A DNA stretch of 64,000 nt, taken from NCBI RefSeq assembly GCF_900167045.1, contig NZ_FUXJ01000002.1, positions 199,898 to 263,897 on the forward strand, given 5' to 3'. Positions 1 to 9,171 of the stretch are shown piece after piece (the stretch's first letter is position 1; every line of letters begins with the position of its first letter). The notes below the pieces were generated by a model, which was given only the letters and a program-made list of their open reading frames with translations, made no database searches and was not told the DNA's origin. Source of the stretch: Legionella maceachernii. GTDB lineage: Bacteria > Pseudomonadota > Gammaproteobacteria > Legionellales > Legionellaceae. The translations under genes and the position numbers were made by a program.

Positions 1-887
1 TGGTTCCCCCGGGAAAAAAGTGTAAAGTTTTTTTATGGTCTGGGGAAGGCGATGTGCCTGAAGAAGCATTAAAGTACGCTTATCAATTAGGGTTAGCGAA
101 TTTAAATCCAGGAAAATTAATTACAAAATCTAAAAACTCTTTAACCCAGGTCTCTTCTTTAGGTCTTTTTGAAGGACCTTATTTTCAGGTATTTGCACCG
201 ATAGGAAATGATAATGAAACGATTGCTTTGAATGCACGATTTTATTCTTTAATTAATATTATCCATGCACTTGAGCTTACTGATAGTCCACGCCGTTTAA
301 AACCCATCGACATTTATTTCCATTTTTACACTGTCCAACGACCCGGAGGTATTAAGGCTTTACACGAAATTTATAAATGGGCTCTGTCGCAGCCTATTAT
401 GAATATTTATGTTTCTGATTATTTTAATAAAACGCAGGATTTTTTAAACTTAATGATGGCAAAAAAAGGAGATGGTTGGTCATTTATTACAGGGGATTCG
501 TTAAGAGAGTTGCGCGTCCCTAAGTCAATGGGATACCCGGACGTTATTGGCAGTACTAATGTGATAGGCTATAGCGCTTATAATAATGACCATTATATTC
601 ATCTCGGTCCGGGGGGGAACTCGTTTTTACGTCTTACTGCTAAACCACCGACCATCCCTTATTTAATTAACTCGACTGCCAGAGTGACTCGCTTTGTGAG
701 AAGAAAAAATGGAATTGATTTTGCTCTGGAAGGATATTTGCCGCCAAAATTTACATTTGCAAACGTAAGCCATTGTTCATTATGGGAGGGGAAAAAAAGA
801 ATTCCTCATAAATCCCAAAAAGGTGATCAAAAATACTACGAATTCGCTGAAGGAGTGACACATGAATTCTCCATTCAATGCGAATAA
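1..887 (+). CDS. pelA: PelA-like exopolysaccharide deacetylase/hydrolase, C-terminal part (5' truncated by window edge)
   Basis: The reading frame is open from position 3 and ends in a stop at 885-887, so the gene begins before the window. The visible ~295 residues begin with a segment KVFLWSGEGDVPEEALKYAY that resembles the polysaccharide deacetylase part of PelA, followed by a beta-rich C-terminal region (HIHLGPGGNSFLRL). In Pseudomonas, PelA is a periplasmic protein that partly deacetylates and hydrolyses the Pel polysaccharide before export. The assignment relies mainly on context, because pelB, C, D, E, F and G follow in the canonical order. The next gene starts inside its last 26 bases, which implies co-transcription and coupled translation. 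The hydrolase half cannot be judged because it lies outside the window. Confidence 0.82.
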   Translation, partial: VPPGKKCKVFLWSGEGDVPEEALKYAYQLGLANLNPGKLITKSKNSLTQVSSLGLFEGPYFQVFAPIGNDNETIALNARFYSLINIIHALELTDSPRRLKPIDIYFHFYTVQRPGGIKALHEIYKWALSQPIMNIYVSDYFNKTQDFLNLMMAKKGDGWSFITGDSLRELRVPKSMGYPDVIGSTNVIGYSAYNNDHYIHLGPGGNSFLRLTAKPPTIPYLINSTARVTRFVRRKNGIDFALEGYLPPKFTFANVSHCSLWEGKKRIPHKSQKGDQKYYEFAEGVTHEFSIQCE

Positions 888-1743
888 AAAAAGGAAGAGT
901 TTTGGTTGGTGGCAAATGCTCCTTTTTGTATTATTGTTTATTGGCTTTTTGCTTTTTCTTTTTCCTAAAAAATTATTTATTAACACGTTACTTCAAAATA
1001 AAGAACCGAGTGCGGTATCGATAAGTTATTTGAAGAATTTAGTGGAAAATAACCCAAAGGATATGAATTTAAGATGGAATCTTGCGCAACAACAATTCCA
1101 AGTAGGGCAAATCGAGGATGCTAAAAAAACGATAGCTCCCCTTGTTACCTTTAAACCCAACACCCAATTTCAATGGCGTACTCTCTGGCTTTATTACAAA
1201 ATTATCAGCATTGAAGCTTTTCAGCTGAAAGAAAAAAGTCTTCCTCGTAAAGAAAAAGAGGCGATTTTAAAATCACTCCGAGGGATTCTTGCGCAATCCC
1301 CACAATTAACTTCTAGTGAATTGATTGAGTTAGCCGATAGCGCTCTTGCTTATGAACAACCTGCTTTAGCGAATGAACTTTATCGAAAAATCACGCTTTT
1401 GCCAGGGACACAATCCATTGCTTTCTACGCAAAAGCCGGAAGGGCTGCATTATACATTAAGGATTATCAAGGAAGTGCCAATTTTTACCTTACCGCGATG
1501 CAGAAGAGTACCTCAATCGATGAAAAAAGGCTTTATTATACTAAAGCACTGGATAGCTTAAGTGCAGGGGGAGTAGAAAGCAAAGCGTTGGAGTTTGCGC
1601 AAAAAAACATTGATGGATTAGAAAAGGATAAAAATACTTTAATTTACCTTGCTAAACTCGCTCTTAGGGTTGGGCAGCAGAAAGCAGCTGAGCAATACAT
1701 TAACCAGCTCTTACAGCTGAACTATCGAGGTTCAGCACCATGA
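862..1743 (+). CDS. pelB: PelB N-terminal half: membrane-anchored TPR protein
   Basis: This 293-residue protein has a basic N-terminus (NANKKRKS) and a strong transmembrane segment at about residues 14-34 (WQMLLFVLLFIGFLLFLFP), followed by a helical TPR-like domain (LRWNLAQQQFQVGQIEDAKK). In Pseudomonas the Pel export protein PelB is one ~1200-residue chain with an inner-membrane anchor, periplasmic TPRs and an outer-membrane beta-barrel. Here the anchor and first TPRs form a separate gene. Start ATG 862 follows GAAGGAG in the end of pelA. Its stop overlaps the next ATG by four bases (ATGA), so the two halves are translationally coupled. This looks like a true gene split rather than a frameshift, because the second half has its own signal peptide. 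Confidence 0.75.
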   Translation: MNSPFNANKKRKSFGWWQMLLFVLLFIGFLLFLFPKKLFINTLLQNKEPSAVSISYLKNLVENNPKDMNLRWNLAQQQFQVGQIEDAKKTIAPLVTFKPNTQFQWRTLWLYYKIISIEAFQLKEKSLPRKEKEAILKSLRGILAQSPQLTSSELIELADSALAYEQPALANELYRKITLLPGTQSIAFYAKAGRAALYIKDYQGSANFYLTAMQKSTSIDEKRLYYTKALDSLSAGGVESKALEFAQKNIDGLEKDKNTLIYLAKLALRVGQQKAAEQYINQLLQLNYRGSAP

Positions 1744-4742
1744 GACGAAAAAAGTATCACACTTTCTTTTTACTTAATTTCCTTTTTCAATCCATTGGAC
1801 CTTGTAGTTTTGCCTCACCAACAAAAGTGGGATCAGTCGATTCTAAACAATTATTTAATGTCATACTTCCTAAAAAAGGTGATGGTAAACAGCAAAGCGA
1901 GTTATTTGAGTTTGTATTGCCCGAAAAGGGGGATAGTAAGCAACAAATCGTACAAATGATTAAGTACGATAAAGCGATTTATGATCTTGCGTATACCGTG
2001 TATCTCCAAAGTGGTAATCCGCAAAAAGCGTATGCAGTTGCCATGGCAGCAGTAAAGCAAGAACCTCAAAATAAATTATGGCGGGAGCGGCTTGCACAAG
2101 TCGCAATATGGAGTCAGGAGCCGAATGTCGCTTTAGAGCAGTATTTATATTCATGGAAAAATTTTAATGATAAAAATGCCGAACTCAAAGGAAGAGATTT
2201 GGCGAAAAAGCTTCATGCGGATAAGACATTATCGGAAATCCTTTTATTTGATCTCAATGAAGGTAAAACATCGGTAGCGAATTGGCATGAATACATTGAT
2301 ATCATGTTGCGCTTAGGCGAAATAAATAAGCTACTGGAGATCCTCGAAAAAAATCGGAGCACTATCCCAGAAACGCTTTATTTGGACACATTAGCGACAA
2401 TCTATAAAGTAATCGATGAGCCAGTCCTACAGCTAGACATTCTAAAAAAATTAAGCGCTTTAGTGGGTATGCGCCCGGAGATTGCCGAGAGAATGGCACA
2501 ACTTTATGTGAATCAGGGAAATATTTCCGAGGCCGAACGAGTTATGGCTCTGGCACGCCAAAACAACTCTCCTAAAAAATTAAGCTTTTGGGGTGATTAT
2601 AGTGTGATTTCCTTTTTAGCGAATAAGCCGCAAGATGAGCTATACGGTAGACGACAATTCTTAAAAGAAAAAAAACCCAGTATGGAAATTTTTTCCCGAC
2701 TTATTGAGATTACAACAAAAAGCGAGCCTAATTTAGCCTACCAATATGCAAAGCAAGGGATAGCTCAACACCCCAATAATTATTATCTTGCTTCAGTCAT
2801 TTTTTCTTTGATGAAAAAAGAGCAGAGTATCGATTTTCCAAAATTTGAAGCGCGAATGCCTCCGTCAATTCTAAAATTGCTTCACTACGAGACTACTTTT
2901 TGGAGTGCAAAAATTGATTATGAAACCCAATTTGGAGATGAAAATACTGTTTTTCAGACTTATTTGGATGCTATGAATTATCTACCTCATGATCCAGCCT
3001 TAGCCGCTGATTTTATGTATTTTCTGATTGAAAAAAATAAATTAGCTTTGTTGAAACAAATGTTGCCATTATGGCAACAAAAATTGCCTGAAAATCAAGT
3101 GTTATGGGGACCTTACGCAGAAACGTATGCCCGGTTCGATAATCGATTAATGACGAAATTAATCCTTAATTTATTTTATGATCAGTTTAAACAGTATGAA
3201 AATAATCCTTATTGGTTAATCCTATTTAAAGATATTTTAGAAAATTCATTTTATGATATTCAATCTGCACAAGTCAGTGTTTATGCTTGGCCCATTTATT
3301 TGAATTTGCTTAGAAATCAAAAAGAGCCTCCTAATTATGTTCAATTGATTGATTACGTCAAATTATCGATGCGGAATGCATTTGGTGATCCTACAGCAGT
3401 AGCATTATCCATGCTGGAAAAATATGAGAATAAAGATGTTGAATTGCTGATGCTAACTTGGGCTCTAGGGCATAATGATATCGCCTTAGCAAAAGCAATT
3501 TATTCGAATTATAAAGCGAAAAAAATAGAGCCCCCTTTATGGGCGCGCTTGAGTATTGCTCTGGCTCGCCATGATCACACCGCAATGCGGGATATTTTGC
3601 GCGATAAAAAAGCAATTGTTTCCTACAGGGATCGCGTGCGAGCTGCAATGGAAATTGATGCGTTGCCCTACGCACAAACGAATGCCTACATGGCATTAAG
3701 GCGATACCGAAAAGATCAAGATTTATATGATAATTTTTTTACACCCATAATGCTTAAAAATTCGGATAATTTATTCGTTAGCCAGGAATATTATCAGTAT
3801 GGAAATGTAGTAGGCCCGAGGACGAATGCGTCTTATACCTATTTTTTAATGCCTAGTTTAAGTTTAACACCCTATAATTCGGTATGGTTTACGCATAATT
3901 TACCGGGTCAAAATACGACCTCAGTGGATCAAACCAATAGCAGTATAACGACCACCACCAATCAGGTATTGAGAACAGTGCCCAGTAAGGATGAGCGCGC
4001 TGGAGTAAAAATAAGCACCAGGCAACGACGCGGTTACTTAGATCTTGATCTAGGCTATCGTAATAACCTGAGCTCTTTTTTTACTGCCAAAATAACAAGA
4101 ACCTATACCGCTTTGAGCAATTTGGAATTAACTGCCACTCTAGGATACCATCAGCCTGCAGATGATACGGCTGGTATGCTAGTTGGCGGAAGAAAAAACA
4201 ATTTAGATTTGGATTTTTATTATCGTCTTCTTAAAAAAGATTTTATTTCAGGAAATTTTAGGCAAAACTTTTTTTACACCCAAGGAGGACAGCATCTGGC
4301 GAATGGGACTCAAATTACTCTACGTTATGAGCATAAATTCTGGGATTCCTACCCAGACTGGACCATAACACCCTATGGAGTGGTTACAGATTATTACCAT
4401 AAAACAACGCAATTGCTCAGAGGCAGCGTTCTTAAATTGGTTCCAGAGAACATCCAACCCAATGTGAATTTCTTAATCCCCGCTGATTTTAATGAATTTG
4501 GTTTGACTTTTTCTTTTGGTCAAACCTACATGGAAACTTATACTCATCGATGGCGGCCTTTTGGCTCTGCCACTATTTCAAGGAGTTCAACGGTTGGAAT
4601 TGGAAAATTATTTAATATAGGTATCGCAGGCATGGTCTTTGGTCGTGATCATTTGTTAATTTATTACGAATGGGGAACGAATCAGGGGCAGGGTATACAA
4701 GCTTCACGTTTAGCGAAAATTAGTTATCGAATTTATGTCTAA
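1740..4742 (+). CDS. pelB: PelB C-terminal half: TPR scaffold with outer-membrane beta-barrel
   Basis: A 1000-residue protein with an apparent Sec signal peptide (basic MRRKKYH, hydrophobic FFLLNFLFQSIG, Ala-Ser near residue 26). A long TPR solenoid follows (for example LAYQYAKQGIAQHPNNYYL), and the last ~280 residues are rich in alternating aromatic strands and end YRIYV, typical of an outer-membrane barrel. By family knowledge PelB forms the Pel secretion channel and its TPRs bring PelA to the pore. Near the N-terminus there is a short duplication, LPKKGDGKQQ and LPEKGDSKQQ. Together with the preceding 293-residue gene it covers the expected length of PelB. Start overlaps the upstream stop by four bases. 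Confidence 0.8.
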   Translation: MRRKKYHTFFLLNFLFQSIGPCSFASPTKVGSVDSKQLFNVILPKKGDGKQQSELFEFVLPEKGDSKQQIVQMIKYDKAIYDLAYTVYLQSGNPQKAYAVAMAAVKQEPQNKLWRERLAQVAIWSQEPNVALEQYLYSWKNFNDKNAELKGRDLAKKLHADKTLSEILLFDLNEGKTSVANWHEYIDIMLRLGEINKLLEILEKNRSTIPETLYLDTLATIYKVIDEPVLQLDILKKLSALVGMRPEIAERMAQLYVNQGNISEAERVMALARQNNSPKKLSFWGDYSVISFLANKPQDELYGRRQFLKEKKPSMEIFSRLIEITTKSEPNLAYQYAKQGIAQHPNNYYLASVIFSLMKKEQSIDFPKFEARMPPSILKLLHYETTFWSAKIDYETQFGDENTVFQTYLDAMNYLPHDPALAADFMYFLIEKNKLALLKQMLPLWQQKLPENQVLWGPYAETYARFDNRLMTKLILNLFYDQFKQYENNPYWLILFKDILENSFYDIQSAQVSVYAWPIYLNLLRNQKEPPNYVQLIDYVKLSMRNAFGDPTAVALSMLEKYENKDVELLMLTWALGHNDIALAKAIYSNYKAKKIEPPLWARLSIALARHDHTAMRDILRDKKAIVSYRDRVRAAMEIDALPYAQTNAYMALRRYRKDQDLYDNFFTPIMLKNSDNLFVSQEYYQYGNVVGPRTNASYTYFLMPSLSLTPYNSVWFTHNLPGQNTTSVDQTNSSITTTTNQVLRTVPSKDERAGVKISTRQRRGYLDLDLGYRNNLSSFFTAKITRTYTALSNLELTATLGYHQPADDTAGMLVGGRKNNLDLDFYYRLLKKDFISGNFRQNFFYTQGGQHLANGTQITLRYEHKFWDSYPDWTITPYGVVTDYYHKTTQLLRGSVLKLVPENIQPNVNFLIPADFNEFGLTFSFGQTYMETYTHRWRPFGSATISRSSTVGIGKLFNIGIAGMVFGRDHLLIYYEWGTNQGQGIQASRLAKISYRIYV

Positions 4743-4812
4743 ATAGTCTTATTCGTTGAAGCAGTACTGTTTAGGTTGTATTTTAAAGTGACTTATTAAA
4801 CAAGGAGTCAGA

Positions 4813-5340
4813 ATGAAATATGGATTAAGAGCCTTGGCCCTAATTAGCCTAATTATTATGGCTGGGTGCACAAAAATTAATTCTTCACAGGTTGTTCCGG
4901 TGAATGCGAATGCAAGATGGGGTATTACAGTATTTGCTAATAATACCGAAGTACCGCAAGCTGGCTATCGTGCGATGAATATTACCGCGGGAGTACTTCG
5001 CTCAAAAGGAGTGCGCACATTGGTTTTTTACCCTTCTAATGCGAATTGCAATAAATTAATCGTGTGCCCAAATGCTATTCCTTCTGTGAAAGCAGTTTTA
5101 ACCTGGGCAAAAGAGAAACATCTGAATTATGTGGTCATGGGAGCAGTGAATGAATGGGATTATAAGGTAGGTTTAGATGGTGAACCTATAGCAGGCGTTT
5201 CATTACAGATATTTAATGTTAACACTGGCGAGATGATTTGGAGTTCAGTAGGGAGCAAAATGGGGACGAGTCGTTCTGGACTGGCAGTGATAGCCCAGCG
5301 ATTAATCGACGCAATGCTGTCTTGTTTAAAGATCTGTTAG
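4813..5340 (+). CDS. pelC: PelC-like outer-membrane lipoprotein
   Basis: This 175-residue protein has a lipoprotein signal: hydrophobic LRALALISLIIMAGC with a lipobox Cys at residue 19. In Pseudomonas PelC is an outer-membrane lipoprotein that forms a dodecameric ring under the PelB channel and funnels the cationic polymer. The length matches the family (~170). The fold is consistent with a DUF799/LpoB-like alpha/beta domain (YVVMGAVNEWDYKVGLDGEP). The start is preceded by AAGGAG at the usual distance. The following gene begins at the base after its stop. Assignment is by lipobox, size and position between pelB and pelD. Confidence 0.78.
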   Translation: MKYGLRALALISLIIMAGCTKINSSQVVPVNANARWGITVFANNTEVPQAGYRAMNITAGVLRSKGVRTLVFYPSNANCNKLIVCPNAIPSVKAVLTWAKEKHLNYVVMGAVNEWDYKVGLDGEPIAGVSLQIFNVNTGEMIWSSVGSKMGTSRSGLAVIAQRLIDAMLSCLKIC

Positions 5341-6681
5341 ATGAATATAAAACCGCTACTAAAACAAGTGTGGACTTGGCGCGAACACAGCATATGGATG
5401 TGGGGGGAAGCGATAGGTATTACTCTCCTCCTATTAGGGCTGTGTTATTTAACCAATCCACATAATCCTTTGTTTGTAAGAGGAATTTTCCCTTGGCCAT
5501 GGATCGCTTCGGTCATCGTGGTATTTCAGTATGGATTTGGTCCAAGTTTGTTATCAGCAGGCATAATTGCTATTTTTGCTGTCAGTCAACGCAATGCGGG
5601 AGCTATTTCTCTTACTGATTTTCAACTTTATTTATTAAGCGGAGTAACTCTAATATTAATCTGCACCTTATTTAGCTCAAGTTGGGTGAGAAGAATGTTA
5701 AATGCAGACGTATTGCAAGCTTACAGTGAAGAGCGATTAAAAAGTCTATCGCGCTCTTATTACATGTTGCGTCTTTCTTCGGATTACCTGGAGCAAAATA
5801 TTATTTCTAAACCGATGACCTTACGATTAGCGTTTAGGGAATTACAAAAGTTAAATTTAAATGCAGACACGCTTTTATCTCCAGATGTCACTTATTCTTT
5901 TTTGCAGCTTATTTCGCAATTTTGCCAAGTTAATATAGGGGGAATTTTTTTATATCAGAATGAGCAGTTAAATCCGGAGCCTTTTGTAGAAATTGGTTTA
6001 GTAGGAAGATTGGTGCTGAGTGACCCGCTAGTGAAAAGATGTATTGAATCAGAAACAATTTCTTTTGTAAGTATTAATCAAATCGAAGAAGCAAGCGACT
6101 GTATTTATTTGGTGGCAGCGCCTTTAATTACCCGGGAAAATAAACATTTAGGTATACTCATTATTAAAGAAATGCCTTTTTGGAATTTGAATGAAGAGAT
6201 GTTACGAATCTTAAGTATTCTGACTTACTATTTCAGCCAAGAAGTGAGCGTTTCTTCTGAAGTGGCTGATTTTTTACGTCATTATCCCGATTGCTCTGCC
6301 GATTTTGCAAACCAAATAATACGGCTTATCCCGTTAAAAAAAGATCTGGACCTGGATAGCGCACTGGTCGCTGTGATGGTCTCCAAACACCTAAGATCCC
6401 ATAATGTTATCTATAATTTAAAAAATCAGCATCGAATCCTTGATTCGTTTTGGTCTTTAGAGTTGGATAATTATGATGTCTTAATCACTTTAATGCCTTT
6501 TACTTCTTCTGCGGGTATTCATGGCTATATCACCCGAATTAAAAATTATCTGCAGATGGACTTGGGTTTACCTGTAGATAATGTGGAAATAAAGATACGT
6601 TCGATGCAAGTTTATGCAGAAACACCTTTTAAGGTTATGCAGTACTTTTTAAATTTTATAAAAGGAAAAAACATTGCCTGA
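5341..6681 (+). CDS. pelD: PelD c-di-GMP receptor (membrane, GAF, degenerate GGDEF)
   Basis: A 446-residue inner-membrane protein with about four N-terminal transmembrane helices (residues ~22-115), a GAF-like domain (~170-300) and a C-terminal degenerate GGDEF domain (~310-440). By family knowledge PelD activates Pel synthesis when c-di-GMP binds the inhibitory-site motif RxxD. Here RILD is present at residues 365-368, and an arginine at 399 lies close to where the second contact arginine sits in Pseudomonas PelD, so the receptor site looks intact. No active GGDEF catalytic motif is present, as usual. It starts immediately after the pelC stop and overlaps pelE by eight bases. Confidence 0.87.
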   Translation: MNIKPLLKQVWTWREHSIWMWGEAIGITLLLLGLCYLTNPHNPLFVRGIFPWPWIASVIVVFQYGFGPSLLSAGIIAIFAVSQRNAGAISLTDFQLYLLSGVTLILICTLFSSSWVRRMLNADVLQAYSEERLKSLSRSYYMLRLSSDYLEQNIISKPMTLRLAFRELQKLNLNADTLLSPDVTYSFLQLISQFCQVNIGGIFLYQNEQLNPEPFVEIGLVGRLVLSDPLVKRCIESETISFVSINQIEEASDCIYLVAAPLITRENKHLGILIIKEMPFWNLNEEMLRILSILTYYFSQEVSVSSEVADFLRHYPDCSADFANQIIRLIPLKKDLDLDSALVAVMVSKHLRSHNVIYNLKNQHRILDSFWSLELDNYDVLITLMPFTSSAGIHGYITRIKNYLQMDLGLPVDNVEIKIRSMQVYAETPFKVMQYFLNFIKGKNIA

Positions 6682-7651
6682 TCAAACGGCTTCATCACAA
6701 GGATTGGTTAGTGCTCTTTTTCAATCAAATCCACCTATGGATTTGATTCTAAAAGTATTTTTTCTCAACTTAGGGATAAGTGTATTAGTAACTCTTTTAA
6801 TAATGAATTTAATTCAATTAGATATCATTAAAAGGAAGAAATCATTCGCACTTTTGTCAATCTGCATTGGAGCATTTATTCCTCCTCTAGGGAATATCGT
6901 AGTTATCATTGCTGTTTTTCTTCTTAAAAAATACGGTGAAGATTTTCAGCCTATCGAAATTAATTTATACCCTCAAGTGGAGTACGCGAGAAAAAATCCT
7001 GTCAAAGTAGTAGCGTATGGCACAAGTTGGGCGGATGTTCGATTACATTCTTCAAATTATTCTCCAGAAGAGCGCAATCAAGCTCTCTACAGTGTCAGTA
7101 AAGGTTTACCACGTGATACAAATCGCATTTATAGTTCTTTAGTGTCAGATGATTTAGAAGAGCTTCGTATATGTGCTTTTTCCATGTTAGAAAATCAACA
7201 AGATTTTTTGCAAAAAAAAATTAATCAATTTCTAAAAAAATATGAAGAAATACTTGAGCCAAAGAAAAAGGCCTTTATAACGAAACAAATCGCTTTACTC
7301 TATTGGGAATTAGTTTATCGCAATTTAGCAGATCAAGAATTCCGCTCCATATTATTGGAACAAAGTAATTTTTACGCCAATATAGCTTTGGAAATACTAT
7401 CCGATGATACGACGCTGCTTATCTTATTATCGAGAATAAATATGGAAAATGGGCAAATAAAAGAAGGCCTTTCCAATTTATCGATGGCTTCGAAATACAA
7501 CGCTCCAAATAGCAAAATCTATCCGTATTTAGCAGAGTTAGCGTATAAAAAAAAGGAATATAATACAGTGAAAGAATACCTATGTTCGGATGCATCGTTT
7601 CGTTATATTTTAAGGATAAATAAAATCGTCGAATTCTGGTGTAAAAAATGA
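6674..7651 (+). CDS. pelE: PelE inner-membrane TPR protein
   Basis: A 325-residue protein starting at TTG 6674 behind AAAAGG, overlapping the end of pelD. It has two N-terminal transmembrane segments (LILKVFFLNLGISVLVTLLIM and a second at about residues 59-84), then a helical TPR-like C-terminal half (YANIALEILSDDTTLLILLSRI). PelE is the inner-membrane partner of PelD, PelF and PelG in the synthase complex, and this topology and length fit the family. The next gene starts four bases before its stop. The TTG start is supported by the Shine-Dalgarno sequence and the lack of an earlier ATG that would not run deep into pelD. Confidence 0.78.
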   Translation: MPDQTASSQGLVSALFQSNPPMDLILKVFFLNLGISVLVTLLIMNLIQLDIIKRKKSFALLSICIGAFIPPLGNIVVIIAVFLLKKYGEDFQPIEINLYPQVEYARKNPVKVVAYGTSWADVRLHSSNYSPEERNQALYSVSKGLPRDTNRIYSSLVSDDLEELRICAFSMLENQQDFLQKKINQFLKKYEEILEPKKKAFITKQIALLYWELVYRNLADQEFRSILLEQSNFYANIALEILSDDTTLLILLSRINMENGQIKEGLSNLSMASKYNAPNSKIYPYLAELAYKKKEYNTVKEYLCSDASFRYILRINKIVEFWCKK

Positions 7652-9165
7652 TTACTTATTTGTCTGAAAAACAGGCCAAAGAAGTGGATATCGCTCTACT
7701 CCTTGAGAGTTCCTATCCTTTTATTTTGGGCGGAGTCTCTACGTGGGTGCATCAGATTATAGAAAATTTTCCCCAATACACCTTTGCTCTTATTTTTTTA
7801 GGTGGGTCACCTGAAAATTATAAAGAAGGAATACGTTATAATATTCCAAAAAATGTTACTCACTTTCAGGTCCATTATCTTTTTGACGAAGATGAGCCGC
7901 CTCCACCTAAAAAAAGCTTAATAGGCAATGAAGAAGGATTTCTGTTTATTAAACAAATGCATGATTTATTTAAATGCCCAACTGCTGAAAACTTAAATCA
8001 AATTGCTGATATCAGTGAAATTATGAATGATCCTGCAGGGGTGGATTATGAGCAGTTTTTATACAGCAAATTAAGTTGGGATTTTATTAAAGATGAATAC
8101 ACTAAACAGTGCGAAGACTCTTCCTTTATTGATTATTTCTGGACTGTAAAAAACATTCATAAGCCTTTATGGAAGTTAACGCATATTCTTACGAATTTCC
8201 CCAAAGTAAAAGTAGTCCATACTATCTCCACGGGATATGCGGGGCTATTGGGTTTTTTTATTCATCGGCATTTTAATTATCCCCTTATTTTAACGGAGCA
8301 TGGTATTTATACGAAAGAACGTAAAATTGATATCTTTTTAAGCCAAATTTTTCGAGACGATCCTGACCGAACTTTAACCGAAACAAGTTACTTAAGAAAC
8401 TTATGGGATCGCTATTTTAAAACACTAGCTCAGTTAACTTATCATGTTGCTGACCCTGTAATAAGTTTATTTAGTCATGCACACCACATTCAGGTAGAGG
8501 AAGGGGCGGATCCTAAGAAAGCGTTGATTATCCCTAATGGAATTAATATCGATCGATTTAAGAAATTAAGACGGCCTTTAGAAGAAAAGTTTCCAGTGAT
8601 TTGTTTCGTTGGCCGCATCGTACCGATGAAAGATGTGAAGGGCTTTATTAGAGCCGTGCCGAATTTGCACAATATAATGCCGGAGTTAAAGGTTTGGATC
8701 ATTGGTTCAACCGATCAAGATCCTCAATATGCCCAAGAATGCCTTGAGTTAGTCGAAAATACTTTACTGCAAGATATTATCGAATTTTTTCCACATCAAA
8801 AAATGGAGGATATTCTACCAAAAATTAAGATTTTAGTGTTACCTGCCATTAGGGAAAGTATGCCATTTGTTCTTCTGGAAAGCTTTGCTGCGGGTGTCCC
8901 CGTGGTAGCCACTGATGTGGGAGCATGTAAAGAAATGATAATGGGTATCAATGAGGAAGATGCTGCATTAGGTCCAGCAGGAAAAATAGTGAGGGTTTCC
9001 GACGCAAAAGACTTAGAAGCGGCTATTTTGGAAGTTTTAAGCGACCCTGAATTATGGAATCAAATGAGCCAGTCTGCGATTAAACGTGCAGAGAAATACT
9101 ATGATGAAAAAATAATGATCGCAAAATACCAGCAAATATACGAAAGCACTATGAACAAGGGATAG
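7648..9165 (+). CDS. pelF: PelF cytoplasmic glycosyltransferase (GT4)
   Basis: A 505-residue soluble glycosyltransferase of the GT-B type. The N-terminus carries LLESSYPFILGGVSTWVHQI, characteristic of the acceptor-side Rossmann domain of PelF. The C-terminal domain carries FVGRIVPMKDVKGFI and the nucleotide-sugar motif region RESMPFVLLESFAAGVPVVA, containing the ExxxxxxxE-type glutamates. PelF polymerises the Pel chain from UDP-sugars in a complex with PelD, E and G. Length is that of the family (~507). It overlaps pelE by four bases and is followed by pelG after six bases. Confidence 0.93.
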   Translation: MITYLSEKQAKEVDIALLLESSYPFILGGVSTWVHQIIENFPQYTFALIFLGGSPENYKEGIRYNIPKNVTHFQVHYLFDEDEPPPPKKSLIGNEEGFLFIKQMHDLFKCPTAENLNQIADISEIMNDPAGVDYEQFLYSKLSWDFIKDEYTKQCEDSSFIDYFWTVKNIHKPLWKLTHILTNFPKVKVVHTISTGYAGLLGFFIHRHFNYPLILTEHGIYTKERKIDIFLSQIFRDDPDRTLTETSYLRNLWDRYFKTLAQLTYHVADPVISLFSHAHHIQVEEGADPKKALIIPNGINIDRFKKLRRPLEEKFPVICFVGRIVPMKDVKGFIRAVPNLHNIMPELKVWIIGSTDQDPQYAQECLELVENTLLQDIIEFFPHQKMEDILPKIKILVLPAIRESMPFVLLESFAAGVPVVATDVGACKEMIMGINEEDAALGPAGKIVRVSDAKDLEAAILEVLSDPELWNQMSQSAIKRAEKYYDEKIMIAKYQQIYESTMNKG

Positions 9166-9171
9166 TAAGCA

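Noticed and set aside
3391-3696. Minus-strand ORF inside pelB
   Set aside because: It lies wholly inside a well-supported gene and shows no recognisable protein features.
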